Assembly: GCA_050246115.1 (NCBI GenBank)
Contig: JBFWWP010000007.1
Location: 1 to 64,000, forward strand
Direction: 5' to 3'
Origin: JBFWWP01 sp050246115
GTDB lineage: Bacteria > Planctomycetota > UBA8108 > UBA1146 > JAJFFE01
DNA: 64,000 bases
Numbering within the stretch: the first letter of the stretch is position 1; each line of letters starts with the position of its first letter. Position numbers and translations under genes: made by a program. Below are positions 1 to 8,611 of this stretch, in pieces. A model generated the notes under the pieces. It saw only the letters and a program-made list of their open reading frames with translations. It was not told where the DNA came from and did not search any database.

Positions 1-388
1 TTGGCTCTAGGCGATGCGGACAGGCTGTCCGCGCTCCCAGGGCGCGCCAGGGTGGCAGTAGGTCGTGGGCGGCGGAGTATGCGTCGCGATGGTGAATGGG
101 CGGACATGGGAAGAGGGAGATCGTTGGGCTGGGGGTGGTGGGAGGCTTGGGGGCACGGGGTCTCGTGCGGGCGGGCCTTGGCGCTAGGCGATGCGGACAA
201 GCTGTCCGCGCTCCCAGGGCGCGCCAGGGATGGTGGTGGGTCGGGGGCGGGTGAGTATGCGTCGCGATGCGTGAATGGGCGGGGGATGGGGAGATGGGGA
301 CGGGGAGAAGAGAGCGGGGGTCGGCCGGGCTGGGGGCGGTGGGAGAACTTGGGGGCTGGGTGATGGGGGACTTCTTGACCGGGGTGGG
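1..388. repeat. Intergenic repeat region with two copies of a palindromic unit
   Basis: Two diverged copies of one unit are visible, near 10-115 and 187-285. Each has a 17-base palindrome, GCGGACAGGCTGTCCGC at 16-32 and the one-base variant GCGGACAAGCTGTCCGC at 193-209. Each continues into GCTCCCAGGGCGCGCCAGGG and, about 50 bases on, into a stretch containing TATGCGTCGCGATG. The same core recurs at 4670, 4884 (inverted), 5070 and 5297, beyond the glycan genes. Reading frames through this stretch are low-complexity Gly/Arg/Trp and look non-coding. Confidence 0.8.
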
Positions 389-1222
389 CTAGCCGGTGCT
401 GGGTTGATGACGTTCGCGGAGGCCGTGGTTGCACTCTATGGCTTGGCGGCGGCTTTCGTAGTAGGCGACGTCGGAGGGGCCGCGGATGACGGTGGGGAGT
501 GTGCGGCGTGGGTCGATGTCGTGGTGGCAGTGGAAGACGAAGTTCTTGTGCCATAGGGAAATCGTTCGGGCGCCGGCGTTGATGAGGCGGTTGCGGAGGT
601 CGGAGTCTTCGCGGCCGACGCCTTCGTACTTTTCGTCGAAGCCGTTCACTCGTTCGATGATGTCGCGTGTTCCGGCCCAGTTTCCGCCGAGCATGTGTGG
701 GCGTCCTGGGGTGCGCAGCAGGATGTAGAAGCGCTGCTTCCAGTGGGCTGCGAAGTCTGCGAGGCGGTGATGCCAGGGGTGGAGTTGCATGAACTCGCCG
801 TTGCGGATGGTCTCGAGGGAGATTTCGCGGGTCTGCTCGAGGGTGAGGATGTCGTAGCCGGCGACGCAGAACTCGTAGCCGCGGCGTAGGGCGTTGACGT
901 AGCGTTCGGCCCAGCGGCGCGGGGCCACGCAGTCGCCGTCGAGAAACAGCAGATGACGGCCGCGGGCGAGTCGAATGCCGTTGTTGAGGGCTTTGGCTTT
1001 GCGAAAGCCGAGATCCTCTTGGGCCACGAAGTCGAGGGGAAACGGAGACTCGGCCTCGAACTCTCGAATCATGGCCTCGGTGTCGGGTTCGGACCCGTCG
1101 TCGGTGATGACGACTTCGAAGTCCCGGAAGGTCTGATGGCGCAGTGCCTCCAGCACCAGCCGCAGCGCGTTCGGTTGGTTGTAGCTGGGAATGATGACGC
1201 TGACTTCTCGGGACGCGCTCAA
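389..1222 (-). CDS. Glycosyltransferase family 2 protein
   Basis: This is a GT-A fold glycosyltransferase of about 277 residues, expected in the cytoplasm where it would add a sugar to a surface polysaccharide or lipid-linked glycan. The GT2 start EVSVIIPSYN lies near residue 6, VVITDDGSEPD near 37-47, and the metal-binding region LFLDGDC near 92-98. The later segment GFDEKYEGVGREDSDLRNR resembles the C-terminal galactosyltransferase (Glyco_tranf_7C) motif. I chose the TTG at 1222 because GAGGTG sits 7 bases before it; an upstream start at 1267 is also open. It follows the methyltransferase gene by about 70 bases on the same strand, so the two are probably co-transcribed. The sugar and acceptor cannot be deduced. 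Confidence 0.85.
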   Translation of the reverse strand: MSASREVSVIIPSYNQPNALRLVLEALRHQTFRDFEVVITDDGSEPDTEAMIREFEAESPFPLDFVAQEDLGFRKAKALNNGIRLARGRHLLFLDGDCVAPRRWAERYVNALRRGYEFCVAGYDILTLEQTREISLETIRNGEFMQLHPWHHRLADFAAHWKQRFYILLRTPGRPHMLGGNWAGTRDIIERVNGFDEKYEGVGREDSDLRNRLINAGARTISLWHKNFVFHCHHDIDPRRTLPTVIRGPSDVAYYESRRQAIECNHGLRERHQPSTG

Positions 1223-1294
1223 CGGCGAACACCTCACAACGGCTACCCGACTTGGCAGCCCTGCCACGGGAAACTCGTCACGCGTCGACTATAC

Positions 1295-2146
1295 CTACGC
1301 CGGCAGCTCGAACACCCACATGCCATTGTGACTGCGGTGAAAGGTCGCGCGCAAGCGCGGCTCGAGCGCTTGCCAGCGTCGGGCAATCTCGGTCTCGCCT
1401 TCTCGCAAGCCATCGTCGAGGAGAATGACCGCCCCGGGCGCCAAGCGATCGCGGACGGCGGCGAACCCACCGTAGCGGGCTAGCGGGTCGCGGCTGCCTC
1501 CCTCGGGTCCGTCGACCAGCACCAGGTCGAAAGGACCAGCGTCGGCGGGGAGCTTCGACAGATCGTACCAGCGTACCGGCAGCCCGGCGGTTTCGACGAG
1601 CGGCGCGTGGTGAATGGTCGCGATGTGTTGCAGCCCGGCTGCATCGATCATGCGCTGACTGTCGCCGCGCCAATAGGCGTCGTGCTCGAGGCTGTGAATG
1701 GTCCGCCCGTCCCCGCCGATCTGCTGCAGCGCGCGACACATGAGGAGCGTCGATACCCCCGACCCGAACTCCAGGACGCGAGTCGGACGGCGGTACACCA
1801 CTTGTTGCACCAACGTGAGCGCGTTCTCCGGCGGCAGCGTGGCGGGATTGAGCGGATACACGTGATCGGCGCGCAGCGGCAACAGCGTTTCGAGTGCGCG
1901 CTGCTCGGACGCCGCAATCCGCAGGATCCCGAGATCGCGGGTGAGGACCGCGGTGACGTAGGCGACACCCACTGCAAGCGCGATCAGCGGTCCCAGCCAC
2001 GGCGCGACCAGGTGCCCGCCAACCCCCGCGCCGAGCACGACGGCGGCGCCCACCGCAGCGAGCCGAACCGGCCGCCGCGCGCGGTCCCTGCGGGTAAGGC
2101 GTCGTCCGCTCCCGCGGGCGTCTTGCTTCAGGAATCCAGTGGACAT
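1295..2146 (-). CDS. Membrane-anchored class I SAM-dependent methyltransferase
   Basis: The protein of 283 residues has a basic N-terminus, two hydrophobic stretches at about 28-67, and then a Rossmann-type methyltransferase domain. The SAM-binding loop reads VLEFGSGVSTLLM (about 124-136), an acidic residue follows in SLEHDAYW, and motif IV is LVLVDGPEGG near 211-220. The sequence resembles the Methyltransf_24/FkbM-like proteins found in polysaccharide clusters, so glycan or lipid methylation is possible, but no substrate can be assigned. The ATG at 2146 has GAGGAG 7 bases upstream. It lies just upstream of the GT2 gene on the same strand and is divergent from the O-antigen-ligase-like gene. 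Confidence 0.8.
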   Translation of the reverse strand: MSTGFLKQDARGSGRRLTRRDRARRPVRLAAVGAAVVLGAGVGGHLVAPWLGPLIALAVGVAYVTAVLTRDLGILRIAASEQRALETLLPLRADHVYPLNPATLPPENALTLVQQVVYRRPTRVLEFGSGVSTLLMCRALQQIGGDGRTIHSLEHDAYWRGDSQRMIDAAGLQHIATIHHAPLVETAGLPVRWYDLSKLPADAGPFDLVLVDGPEGGSRDPLARYGGFAAVRDRLAPGAVILLDDGLREGETEIARRWQALEPRLRATFHRSHNGMWVFELPA

Positions 2147-2555
2147 GGGTGCGCTCCTCGCGCGACCGATCGGGCTCGAGACCTCCCCAGAACGTCGGGC
2201 AGCCGGTGGCCGTGCGCGACACTAAACGGGACCACTCCGCGGAGTCAACGGCTGCGCGCCGAACCGGAGCAGCCCGGTGATTCGAGTGCACGGGGCAGCC
2301 GCTTCGTGAAGCCCTGGATCTGCATGAGACAGGGTTCCCCTGGGGCCGTCGTGCTTCGGTGCCGGCGACGGCGAGTCGGTGCGATCGACGGCAAGGCGGA
2401 ACACCTCTTGAGGGAAAGGCCGGATTGCCGCACGCTGCGCCGTCGCGAGCGAAACCACGACGCAGGAACCACGAGCGGAGCAAAGAACTACAGCGGAACG
2501 CGGAACCGGGTCGATGGGGCCGAGGCCACGTTCGTGCTACGAGAGGGTGGAGCGG
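2147..2555. other. Divergent intergenic region, 409 bases
   Basis: This stretch separates the minus-strand methyltransferase from the plus-strand O-antigen-ligase-like gene, so it should hold promoters for both. Apart from the two ribosome binding sites I see no convincing promoter hexamers, hairpin or small gene. Confidence 0.5.
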
Positions 2556-4451
2556 ATGAAGTTCGCGCTGTGGATTGCACTGTGGTTCGCAATCCCGCTC
2601 GCTCACTCCGGCTTCTTCGGCCGACCCTATCACGACCTCAAGGAACTCCTCGCGGGCGCGGTCATGCTCGCCCTCGTCGTGCTCACGCCGGGGCGTCTGT
2701 GGCCAACCCGCATCGTGGGACCGGGTTGGCTGATCGTCGCCCTGGTTGCGTCGCTCGCGGTGTCCGCGGTCGGCTCCGAGTACCGCGTCGAGGCGCTCGC
2801 GAGAACCTCGCTGGATCTGATCCTCATCGCGTGGGGACTCTGGTGGTGCGCGCAACCGAACCGGCCGCAGCTCATGACGCTGACCTTGGTGACGCTGGCG
2901 ATCATCACCGCTGTGATCTGCGTCAGCGGCTTCCGCTCGGCGCTCGAGAACTCTACGCTGAGTCGTTTCGACCCGCTCGGCCATCGCTACTACTGGGCCG
3001 AGTTCTTGATGGGCGTCGTCCCGCTGCTCGTGCTGCACCCTCAGCGCCTCCGACCTTGGTGGCCCGCGCTCGCGGTCGTGATGCCGGCGTTGGGAATGCT
3101 CCTCGTCCTCGGCCGGCGCATGCCGATTGCCGGCCTGCTCGCCGGACTGGGCTTCGCCGGCCTCGTGTATTGGGCGACGCGCTATCGCCAGTCGGCGCGG
3201 GGAAGCGCCGAACGCCGCACGTTGCTCCTGCGCGCTGCTGCCGTCGCCGGTGGGATCATCCTCATCGGCGGGGTCGTTACCCTGAGCAGCCACGATCCCA
3301 ACGGCTTGGTTGCGCGACTGGGGCACGCATACCAAGCGCTGCGTAGCGGCGAACCGAATCAACTCGCGAAGGTGCGGCTACCGCTCTACGAAGCGGCACC
3401 GGCGGCCATCGCAGCTCGACCCACGGGGTACGGCCGCGGCAGCTACCCGCTCGCGTACTTCGCGGTGGTCGGACAGCATGCGCGCGAGCCATGGGCTCCC
3501 ACCGAGATTCCGTCCTATCATCCGTACAACACCTTCCTGCACCTGACGCTCGAGGGCGGCTGGGTTGCGGGCCTGGCGTGGTTGGCCCTTTGGGTCGGCG
3601 CCATCGCGGGACTACTGCGCCGCCTGCTCGGATCTGGCGGTCGCGGCGAGTTCTACGGGTTAGCGCTACTCGCAGGCATGGTGGCATTCACGTGCGACTC
3701 GCTCACCTTCTCGACCATCGAGTTCCCTCTGACCCGGATGCTGTCGACGTTCTACCTCGCGGCCGCCTGGGCCTGGATCCGCGAGACTCCGCGAGGGGGA
3801 CGCGAACCGGCGGCGTCACCGGCCGGCAGCGCTGGGATCCGCACCCTGACACCGCGCGCTTGGGCCGTGGCGCGGGTCGCTCTGGCGATCGGCGCGATCT
3901 CGACCCTCGTGCCCTACTACTTCGCGAACCATGCCTCGAAGGTCGCGGAATCGGCGCTCCGCCTGGGCCGCGAGTCCGTCGGGCTCGCGCCGATCGAGTC
4001 CGCGCTGCGCTGGAATCCGTCTCGGCGAGGTCAGGTGCTGACTGCCCTGCGGTTGTTTGCTGGGACAGGTCAGCTCAGCCAGGGAATCGAACACGTCGAG
4101 GCTTACCTTGCCCTCCATCCTCATGACGCGTTGGTGCGAGTCGAGTTCGCCAAAGCTCTGTTCCAGCGCGATGGCGAAAGCGGGCTACCCGCGCATCGAG
4201 CGGAGTTGGCGCGAGTCCTCGAGTACTGGCCCGGTTGCCAGTACGCGCTCGAGCGCCTGGGTGACCTCGCGATCGCGAACGGGGACCTCGAAGCCGCCGC
4301 ACGCTACTACGCGACCTACTTCACGCACTACCCGACGTCGAAGCGCGCACCCCTCGCGGACCGGGAACGCTACGACATCCTGCGCAAGAAGCTCGATCGA
4401 TGCCGCGGCGCACTCGAGCTTCGCGAAGCCTCCGGAGCGAGCCCCCGCTAG
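2556..4451 (+). CDS. O-antigen ligase/polymerase-like membrane protein with C-terminal TPR-like tail
   Basis: The protein of about 631 residues has many hydrophobic helices over its first 450 residues, interrupted by a large outside loop containing the Wzy_C-type signature HPYNTFLHLTLEGG. That signature is typical of O-antigen ligase or polymerase proteins, which join polysaccharide units on the periplasmic face of the inner membrane. After the last helix, a helical tail of roughly 170 residues shows TPR-like spacing (for example YALERLGDLAIANGDLEAAA). The ATG at 2556 was chosen because GAGAGGG precedes it and the hydrophobic sequence starts there; a start at 2514 would add an unlikely Arg-rich leader. 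The nearby glycosyltransferase and methyltransferase fit a surface glycan locus. Ligase cannot be told from polymerase here. Confidence 0.8.
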   Translation: MKFALWIALWFAIPLAHSGFFGRPYHDLKELLAGAVMLALVVLTPGRLWPTRIVGPGWLIVALVASLAVSAVGSEYRVEALARTSLDLILIAWGLWWCAQPNRPQLMTLTLVTLAIITAVICVSGFRSALENSTLSRFDPLGHRYYWAEFLMGVVPLLVLHPQRLRPWWPALAVVMPALGMLLVLGRRMPIAGLLAGLGFAGLVYWATRYRQSARGSAERRTLLLRAAAVAGGIILIGGVVTLSSHDPNGLVARLGHAYQALRSGEPNQLAKVRLPLYEAAPAAIAARPTGYGRGSYPLAYFAVVGQHAREPWAPTEIPSYHPYNTFLHLTLEGGWVAGLAWLALWVGAIAGLLRRLLGSGGRGEFYGLALLAGMVAFTCDSLTFSTIEFPLTRMLSTFYLAAAWAWIRETPRGGREPAASPAGSAGIRTLTPRAWAVARVALAIGAISTLVPYYFANHASKVAESALRLGRESVGLAPIESALRWNPSRRGQVLTALRLFAGTGQLSQGIEHVEAYLALHPHDALVRVEFAKALFQRDGESGLPAHRAELARVLEYWPGCQYALERLGDLAIANGDLEAAARYYATYFTHYPTSKRAPLADRERYDILRKKLDRCRGALELREASGASPR

Positions 4452-4510
4452 CGCTAGCGGCCCGGTCCAGCGCGTTCACTAGCGTTCACTAGCGTTCACG
4501 AGCGTTCTCG
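4445..4510. repeat. 16-base palindrome at the stop codon followed by a 10-base tandem repeat
   Basis: CCGCTAGCGCTAGCGG at 4445-4460 is a perfect palindrome that contains the TAG stop of the preceding gene. It is followed by four tandem copies of a 10-base unit close to AGCGTTCACT (4471-4510; the last copy is diverged). No T-tract follows, so a terminator role is uncertain. Confidence 0.7.
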
Positions 4511-4562
4511 AGCCACTGTGACTCGCGCTGGCGTGCGGTCGGCGCGTGCCTGGCGCTGCAGT

Positions 4563-4738
4563 CGAAGGCGAGCGTTGGTGGGTGAAGTGGATGCGGTTGC
4601 CGGAGGTACGCTGGTGGTAGGCGTGGGGCCCGGGTGGTATGCGGAGGGTCCGTGGCTCGAGGCCGAGATGCGGACAGGCTGTCCGCGCTCCCAGGGCGCG
4701 CCAGGGCTTGCGGAAGGGCGTGCGGCGTTGGGTATGCG
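4563..4738 (+). repeat. Long direct repeat, copy A
   Basis: This 176-base unit recurs almost identically at 4962-5138 (copy B has one extra G and very few substitutions) and partially at 5239-5365. It contains the 17-base palindrome GCGGACAGGCTGTCCGC at 4670-4686 followed by GCTCCCAGGGCGCGCCAGGG. Arg/Gly/Ala-rich frames run through it on both strands and look non-coding. Confidence 0.9.
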
Positions 4739-4867
4739 TCGCGTTGGTGCGTTGGGCGGGGAGGAAGAAGCAGCAAGGTTCGTCGGCGCCGGGCTGGGCA
4801 CGCTATGCAGGGCGGTGGGGTCACGATCGTTACGCATATCAGGAGCCCATGGCTCATCGACCGCTCC

Positions 4868-4903
4868 GGCGCGCCCTGGGAGCGCGGACAGCCTGTCCGC
4901 ATC
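4868..4903 (-). repeat. Inverted copy of the palindromic core repeat
   Basis: GGCGCGCCCTGGGAGC followed by GCGGACAGCCTGTCCGC and ATC is the exact reverse complement of the core in copies A, B and C. The family is therefore present in both orientations. Confidence 0.9.
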
Positions 4904-4961
4904 CGCCGCGCTGCAGTCATGGGCGTCAGAGGAACGCTGGTTCGCGCTGGATGTCACGGGC

Positions 4962-5138
4962 CGAAGGCGAGCGTTGGTGGGTGAAGTGGATGCGGGTTGC
5001 CGGAGGTACGTTGGTGGTAGGCGTGGGGCCCGGGTGGTATGCGGAGGGTCCGTGGCTCGAGGCCAAGATGCGGACAGGCTGTCCGCGCTCCCAGGGCGCG
5101 CCAGGGCTTGCGGAAGGGCGTGCGGCGTTGGGTATGCG
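4962..5138 (+). repeat. Long direct repeat, copy B, running into the assembly gap
   Basis: This is nearly identical to copy A and ends at the first N. The palindromic core is at 5070-5086. The true length and copy number beyond this point are unknown because of the gap. Confidence 0.9.
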
Positions 5139-5238
5139 NNNNNNNNNNNNNNNNNNNNNNNNNNNNNNNNNNNNNNNNNNNNNNNNNNNNNNNNNNNNNN
5201 NNNNNNNNNNNNNNNNNNNNNNNNNNNNNNNNNNNNNN
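5139..5238. other. Assembly gap of 100 N
   Basis: One hundred undetermined bases separate repeat copies B and C. The round number and the position inside a near-identical repeat indicate a scaffolding gap caused by repeat collapse, so the real distance and unit number may differ. Confidence 0.97.
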
Positions 5239-5449
5239 TGGTGGTAGGCGTGGGGCCCGGGTGGTATGCGGAGGGTCCGTGGCTCGAGGCCAAGATGCGG
5301 ACAGGCTGTCCGCGCTCCCAGGGCGCGCCAGGGCTTGCGGAAGGGCGTGCGGCGTTGGGTATGCGTCGCGTTGGTGCGTTGGGCGAGGAAGAAGAAGGCG
5401 CGCCGGGGCGTGCGGAAGGGCGTGCGGCGTTGGGTATGCGTCGCGTTAG
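5239..5449 (+). repeat. Long direct repeat, copy C, with an extra partial unit
   Basis: The sequence resumes inside the same unit and follows copies A and B to about 5365, with the palindromic core at 5297-5313. A further partial duplication of the segment GAAGGGCGTGCGGCGTTGGG lies at about 5414-5449. Frames through it look non-coding. Confidence 0.85.
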
Positions 5450-5630
5450 TGCGCAGGGCGCGGAGGGAGAAGGGGGCGCCGGGGTGTGCCGAAGAGTGTG
5501 ACCCACTACCAGGCAGGTTCGGATCCTTGCTGCGTCCGACAGGGCTGGCTAGGATCCCGGTGGATGTTCGTGGCCACGCTCGGCGCCTCCGTGCCGGCGG
5601 CAACGGCCTGCGGCACGCCTGCCCCCGTCG

Positions 5631-8375
5631 ATGAACGGAACCATGACGCCCGTCGATCCGCTACCGCCCACAACGGAAACTCCGTGCGCCGGATCGACAC
5701 CGGAGAACGCGGGCGCGGCCAAACCGCCGGTGGCTGCGAAGGGCGGCATTCGCAAGTCGCGCGCGTCGCGCTGGCGCGTGCTGGTGCTCGTGTCGATTCA
5801 CGTCTTGTTTGCCGTGCACCTCACCCACTGGTTCTTGGCCGGCCGCACGGTGTCCCCGGTCGAACCGTCCGAGTCGATGTTCTTTCTCGAGCGCGGCGAA
5901 CTGAACGCTGGGTTCATCCTCTTCTCGGCGGCCATTCTCAGTACGGTCCTGTTGGGTCGCTTCTTCTGTGGGTGGGGTTGTCACATCGTCGCGCTGCAGG
6001 ACTTGTGCGGCTACTTCATGAAGCGGCTCGGCATCCGGCCCCGGCTCTTTCGCTCGCGGCTGCTGGTGTACATTCCTCTGATCCTCGCGCTGTACATGTT
6101 CGTGTGGCCCAGCTTCCGGCGTTGGATCTTGCACCCCTTGGCGCAAGCGTACTGGCCAGATCTCTACGCGAGCTGGATACCGATCGGACCGTTTCCGCCG
6201 ATCACGAATCACCTGATGACCGACGACTTCTGGGCCACGTTCGCATCGGTGTGGGTGGCGATTCCGTTTCTCTTGGTTTGCGGGTTCGCCACGGTCTACT
6301 TCTTGGGAGCCAAGGGGTTCTGCACCTACGGGTGTCCCTACGGTGGCTTCTTCTATCCTGCCGACCGGCTCGCGGTAGGTCGAATCCTCGCGAACCTCGA
6401 CGTCTGCGAGAAGTGTGGACACTGCACCGCGAGCTGCACTTCGAACGTCCAGATCCACAAGGAGATCCAACTCCACTCGCAGGTCGTCGACCCAGGCTGC
6501 ATGAAGTGCCTCGACTGCGTGAGCGTCTGCCCCACGGGTGCGCTGTCCTTTGGCTGGGGCCGACCGAGCCTGTTCGCCAAGGGCGGCGGCAAGCGTGGGC
6601 AGCGACTGAAGCGCACCTATGACTTGACCTGGCCCGAGGAACTCCTGATCGCCGGGGTCGTCGCCGGGGTCTTCTTCGCGGTCCGCGGCGTGTACGCGCT
6701 GGTGCCGATGTTGTTCGCGATCGGGCTCGCGGTGTGCGCAGGCTTCATCGCGTGGAAGCAGTGGCGACTGTTTCGCGACCGCGAGGTCCGGCTGCATCGG
6801 TTCGTTCTCAAGCGCGGCGGTGAATGGCAAACCGCAGGTCGCGTCTTCACCGCGCTCGTCACCGTCGCGACCGCCCTGACCCTACACAGTGCGGTGGTCA
6901 ACGCGCACCTGCGAGCCGGTGAGCGCCGCGCGACGACGGTAGCCCGGTTCGTCGACTACGAGACCCTTCTCGGCGGCATGCCCCCGGGGCTCTACAGCGA
7001 GAAGTACCGACAGCTGGCGGCAGAGGCGTTCGATCACTACGAAGCAGCACTCCCCTTCTGGCGGGGAGGTTGGGGCCTGTTGCTGACTCCGGGGCTCGAC
7101 TCGTCGCTCGCCCGAATGGCACTCGTGACCGGCGAGCTGCCCAAGAGCGAGGCGCATCTACGCGCCGCGCGAAGCCAGAAGGCCGACGACGAAACCACGT
7201 ACCAACTGGCCCGCGTGTTGGTGCTGCAGGCGCGCACCGCGGAGGCAGAGGAGGAGCTGAGTCGAACGCTCGCCATGCATCCGGAGTACGCCGTGACGCG
7301 GCGCGAACTGAGCAAGTTGTACCTCGGGACGAACCGCGCCGACCGGGCGGCTCAGATCTACGAGGAACACTTGCGCGGGACTCCCATCGACACTCTCGCG
7401 CGCTGCCGACTCGCGCTCGAGATTCTCGTTCCAGCGCAGCAGATCGACGCGGCGCTTGCGACTCTCGAGCGCGCACTCGAGCTCGGGCCCGAGAGCCCAG
7501 AACGCGCCGAGACGCTCGATAGCTCGGTGACCTTGCTCGCTCGCGAGCTCGGGGCACGAGGACGCTTCGAGGATGCGCGACGACTGGTCGACGCAGCGCG
7601 GGAGAAGCGACCCCTGTCGTTGGTTCTCTTGCGAGAGGCCGCGCTCCTCGCGCGCCACCACGGCGAGCGCGACCGAGCAAAGCAACTCTACGAGAGCGCG
7701 CTGAGCGCCGACTGGAAGAACCGCATCGCCGTCGACTACGCGTCCACCGTGTTGCTGCCTGCCGGGGAACTCGAGCCCGCCGAGTCGACTCTCGTCAAAG
7801 TGCTCGCGGCTCTGGACGAGGCTCCGCGCGACGACCGCCCCGCGGCCGAGGTGGATCACGCCCTCGCCGCGCTCGCCGGCGCACTCGAACAACGCGGCGA
7901 TGGAGAGCGCGCGCGGGAGCTACTCCGGACCGTGCTGTCGATGCGAGCGGAACTCCCTGCCGCCCGGTCCGCGCTCGCGAATTCGTACTTGGCAAGCGAC
8001 CAAGCGGAGGCGGCGGAGGCGCTGCTTCGCGAGCGTACCAACGACACCTCGGGAGACGCCCTGGCGCACGCTCAGCTCGCGAACCTGTACCTGCGGCTCG
8101 GTCGCTACCCGGAGGCCGAAGCCGAGTTCGCGACGGCTCGTCGCGTCGACCCGCACAACGGTCTCATCCGCGCCGACCTGGCGCTGGTCTACTTTCAGCA
8201 AGGCGACTTGCCGCGAGCCATCGCCGAGACTCGAGCCGCCCTCGAACTCGCGCCCCACCAACTCATGATCATCGGACGCCTGTCCGAACTCCTCGCCTTG
8301 GCGGGACAGGCCGAAGAGGCCGCCGAGTGGCAACGACGCATGACTCTCTTGCAGCAGATGGGCGGGGGCGCCTGA
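5631..8375 (+). CDS. NapH/NosR-like 4Fe-4S membrane polyferredoxin fused to TPR repeats
   Basis: This is a 914-residue protein. Residues 1-420 form a membrane polyferredoxin: helices at about 48-68, 92-110, 145-160, 205-226, 337-375 and 405-420; the paired motifs FCGWGC (112-117) and FCTYGCP (230-236) typical of NapH, NosR and CcoG relatives; and two 4Fe-4S motifs, CEKCGHCTASC (259-269) and CMKCLDCVSVCP (290-301). Residues 430-914 are a long run of TPR-like repeats, probably outside the membrane. NapH and NosR pass electrons from quinol to periplasmic reductases, so an electron-transfer role with a TPR docking arm is inferred. No partner reductase is adjacent. The start at 5631 lacks a strong ribosome binding site, and 5643 is an alternative. 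Confidence 0.85.
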   Translation: MNGTMTPVDPLPPTTETPCAGSTPENAGAAKPPVAAKGGIRKSRASRWRVLVLVSIHVLFAVHLTHWFLAGRTVSPVEPSESMFFLERGELNAGFILFSAAILSTVLLGRFFCGWGCHIVALQDLCGYFMKRLGIRPRLFRSRLLVYIPLILALYMFVWPSFRRWILHPLAQAYWPDLYASWIPIGPFPPITNHLMTDDFWATFASVWVAIPFLLVCGFATVYFLGAKGFCTYGCPYGGFFYPADRLAVGRILANLDVCEKCGHCTASCTSNVQIHKEIQLHSQVVDPGCMKCLDCVSVCPTGALSFGWGRPSLFAKGGGKRGQRLKRTYDLTWPEELLIAGVVAGVFFAVRGVYALVPMLFAIGLAVCAGFIAWKQWRLFRDREVRLHRFVLKRGGEWQTAGRVFTALVTVATALTLHSAVVNAHLRAGERRATTVARFVDYETLLGGMPPGLYSEKYRQLAAEAFDHYEAALPFWRGGWGLLLTPGLDSSLARMALVTGELPKSEAHLRAARSQKADDETTYQLARVLVLQARTAEAEEELSRTLAMHPEYAVTRRELSKLYLGTNRADRAAQIYEEHLRGTPIDTLARCRLALEILVPAQQIDAALATLERALELGPESPERAETLDSSVTLLARELGARGRFEDARRLVDAAREKRPLSLVLLREAALLARHHGERDRAKQLYESALSADWKNRIAVDYASTVLLPAGELEPAESTLVKVLAALDEAPRDDRPAAEVDHALAALAGALEQRGDGERARELLRTVLSMRAELPAARSALANSYLASDQAEAAEALLRERTNDTSGDALAHAQLANLYLRLGRYPEAEAEFATARRVDPHNGLIRADLALVYFQQGDLPRAIAETRAALELAPHQLMIIGRLSELLALAGQAEEAAEWQRRMTLLQQMGGGA

Positions 8376-8393
8376 GTCACTGCCGCTCGTCGC

Positions 8394-8409
8394 GGGCACG
8401 ATACTCGCT
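8394..8409 (+). promoter_or_regulatory. Weak sigma-54-like -24/-12 candidate
   Basis: GGGCACGATACTCGCT keeps the GG-N10-GC spacing and the GGCACG block of sigma-54 promoters, but it has TCGC instead of TTGC at -12 and G instead of T before GG. It lies about 200 bases before the secreted-protein gene starting at 8612. It could easily be chance. Confidence 0.25.
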
Positions 8410-8611
8410 CGGGTCGACGAGACGGACGCGACGTGGACGATCGCTAGGTTGGACACGAACGAGCCGCCGGGTTAGCCTGTTCGTCCGGGCCACGCTGAAC
8501 CACCACCCCATTCGCAGAGCATCCGGGCATCCGCAGGAACATCTGCGCACTGAGCGTGGGTACCTCGTAGCGTGTTGGCGACGCGGCGAAGTCGACGGAA
8601 TGGAGAAGACC

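Noticed and set aside
1..363. Plus-strand frame of 120 codons at the window start
   Set aside because: It is an internally repetitive Gly/Arg/Trp translation of the palindromic intergenic repeat.
1278..3362. Minus-strand frame of 694 codons across the methyltransferase and O-antigen-ligase-like genes
   Set aside because: Arg/Pro/Gly-rich shadow of real genes on both strands; no domain, and it overlaps well-supported coding sequence.
4489..5634. Several long frames in the repeat and gap region on both strands
   Set aside because: They run through N bases and direct repeats, and the translations are repetitive Arg/Gly/Ala/Pro sequence.
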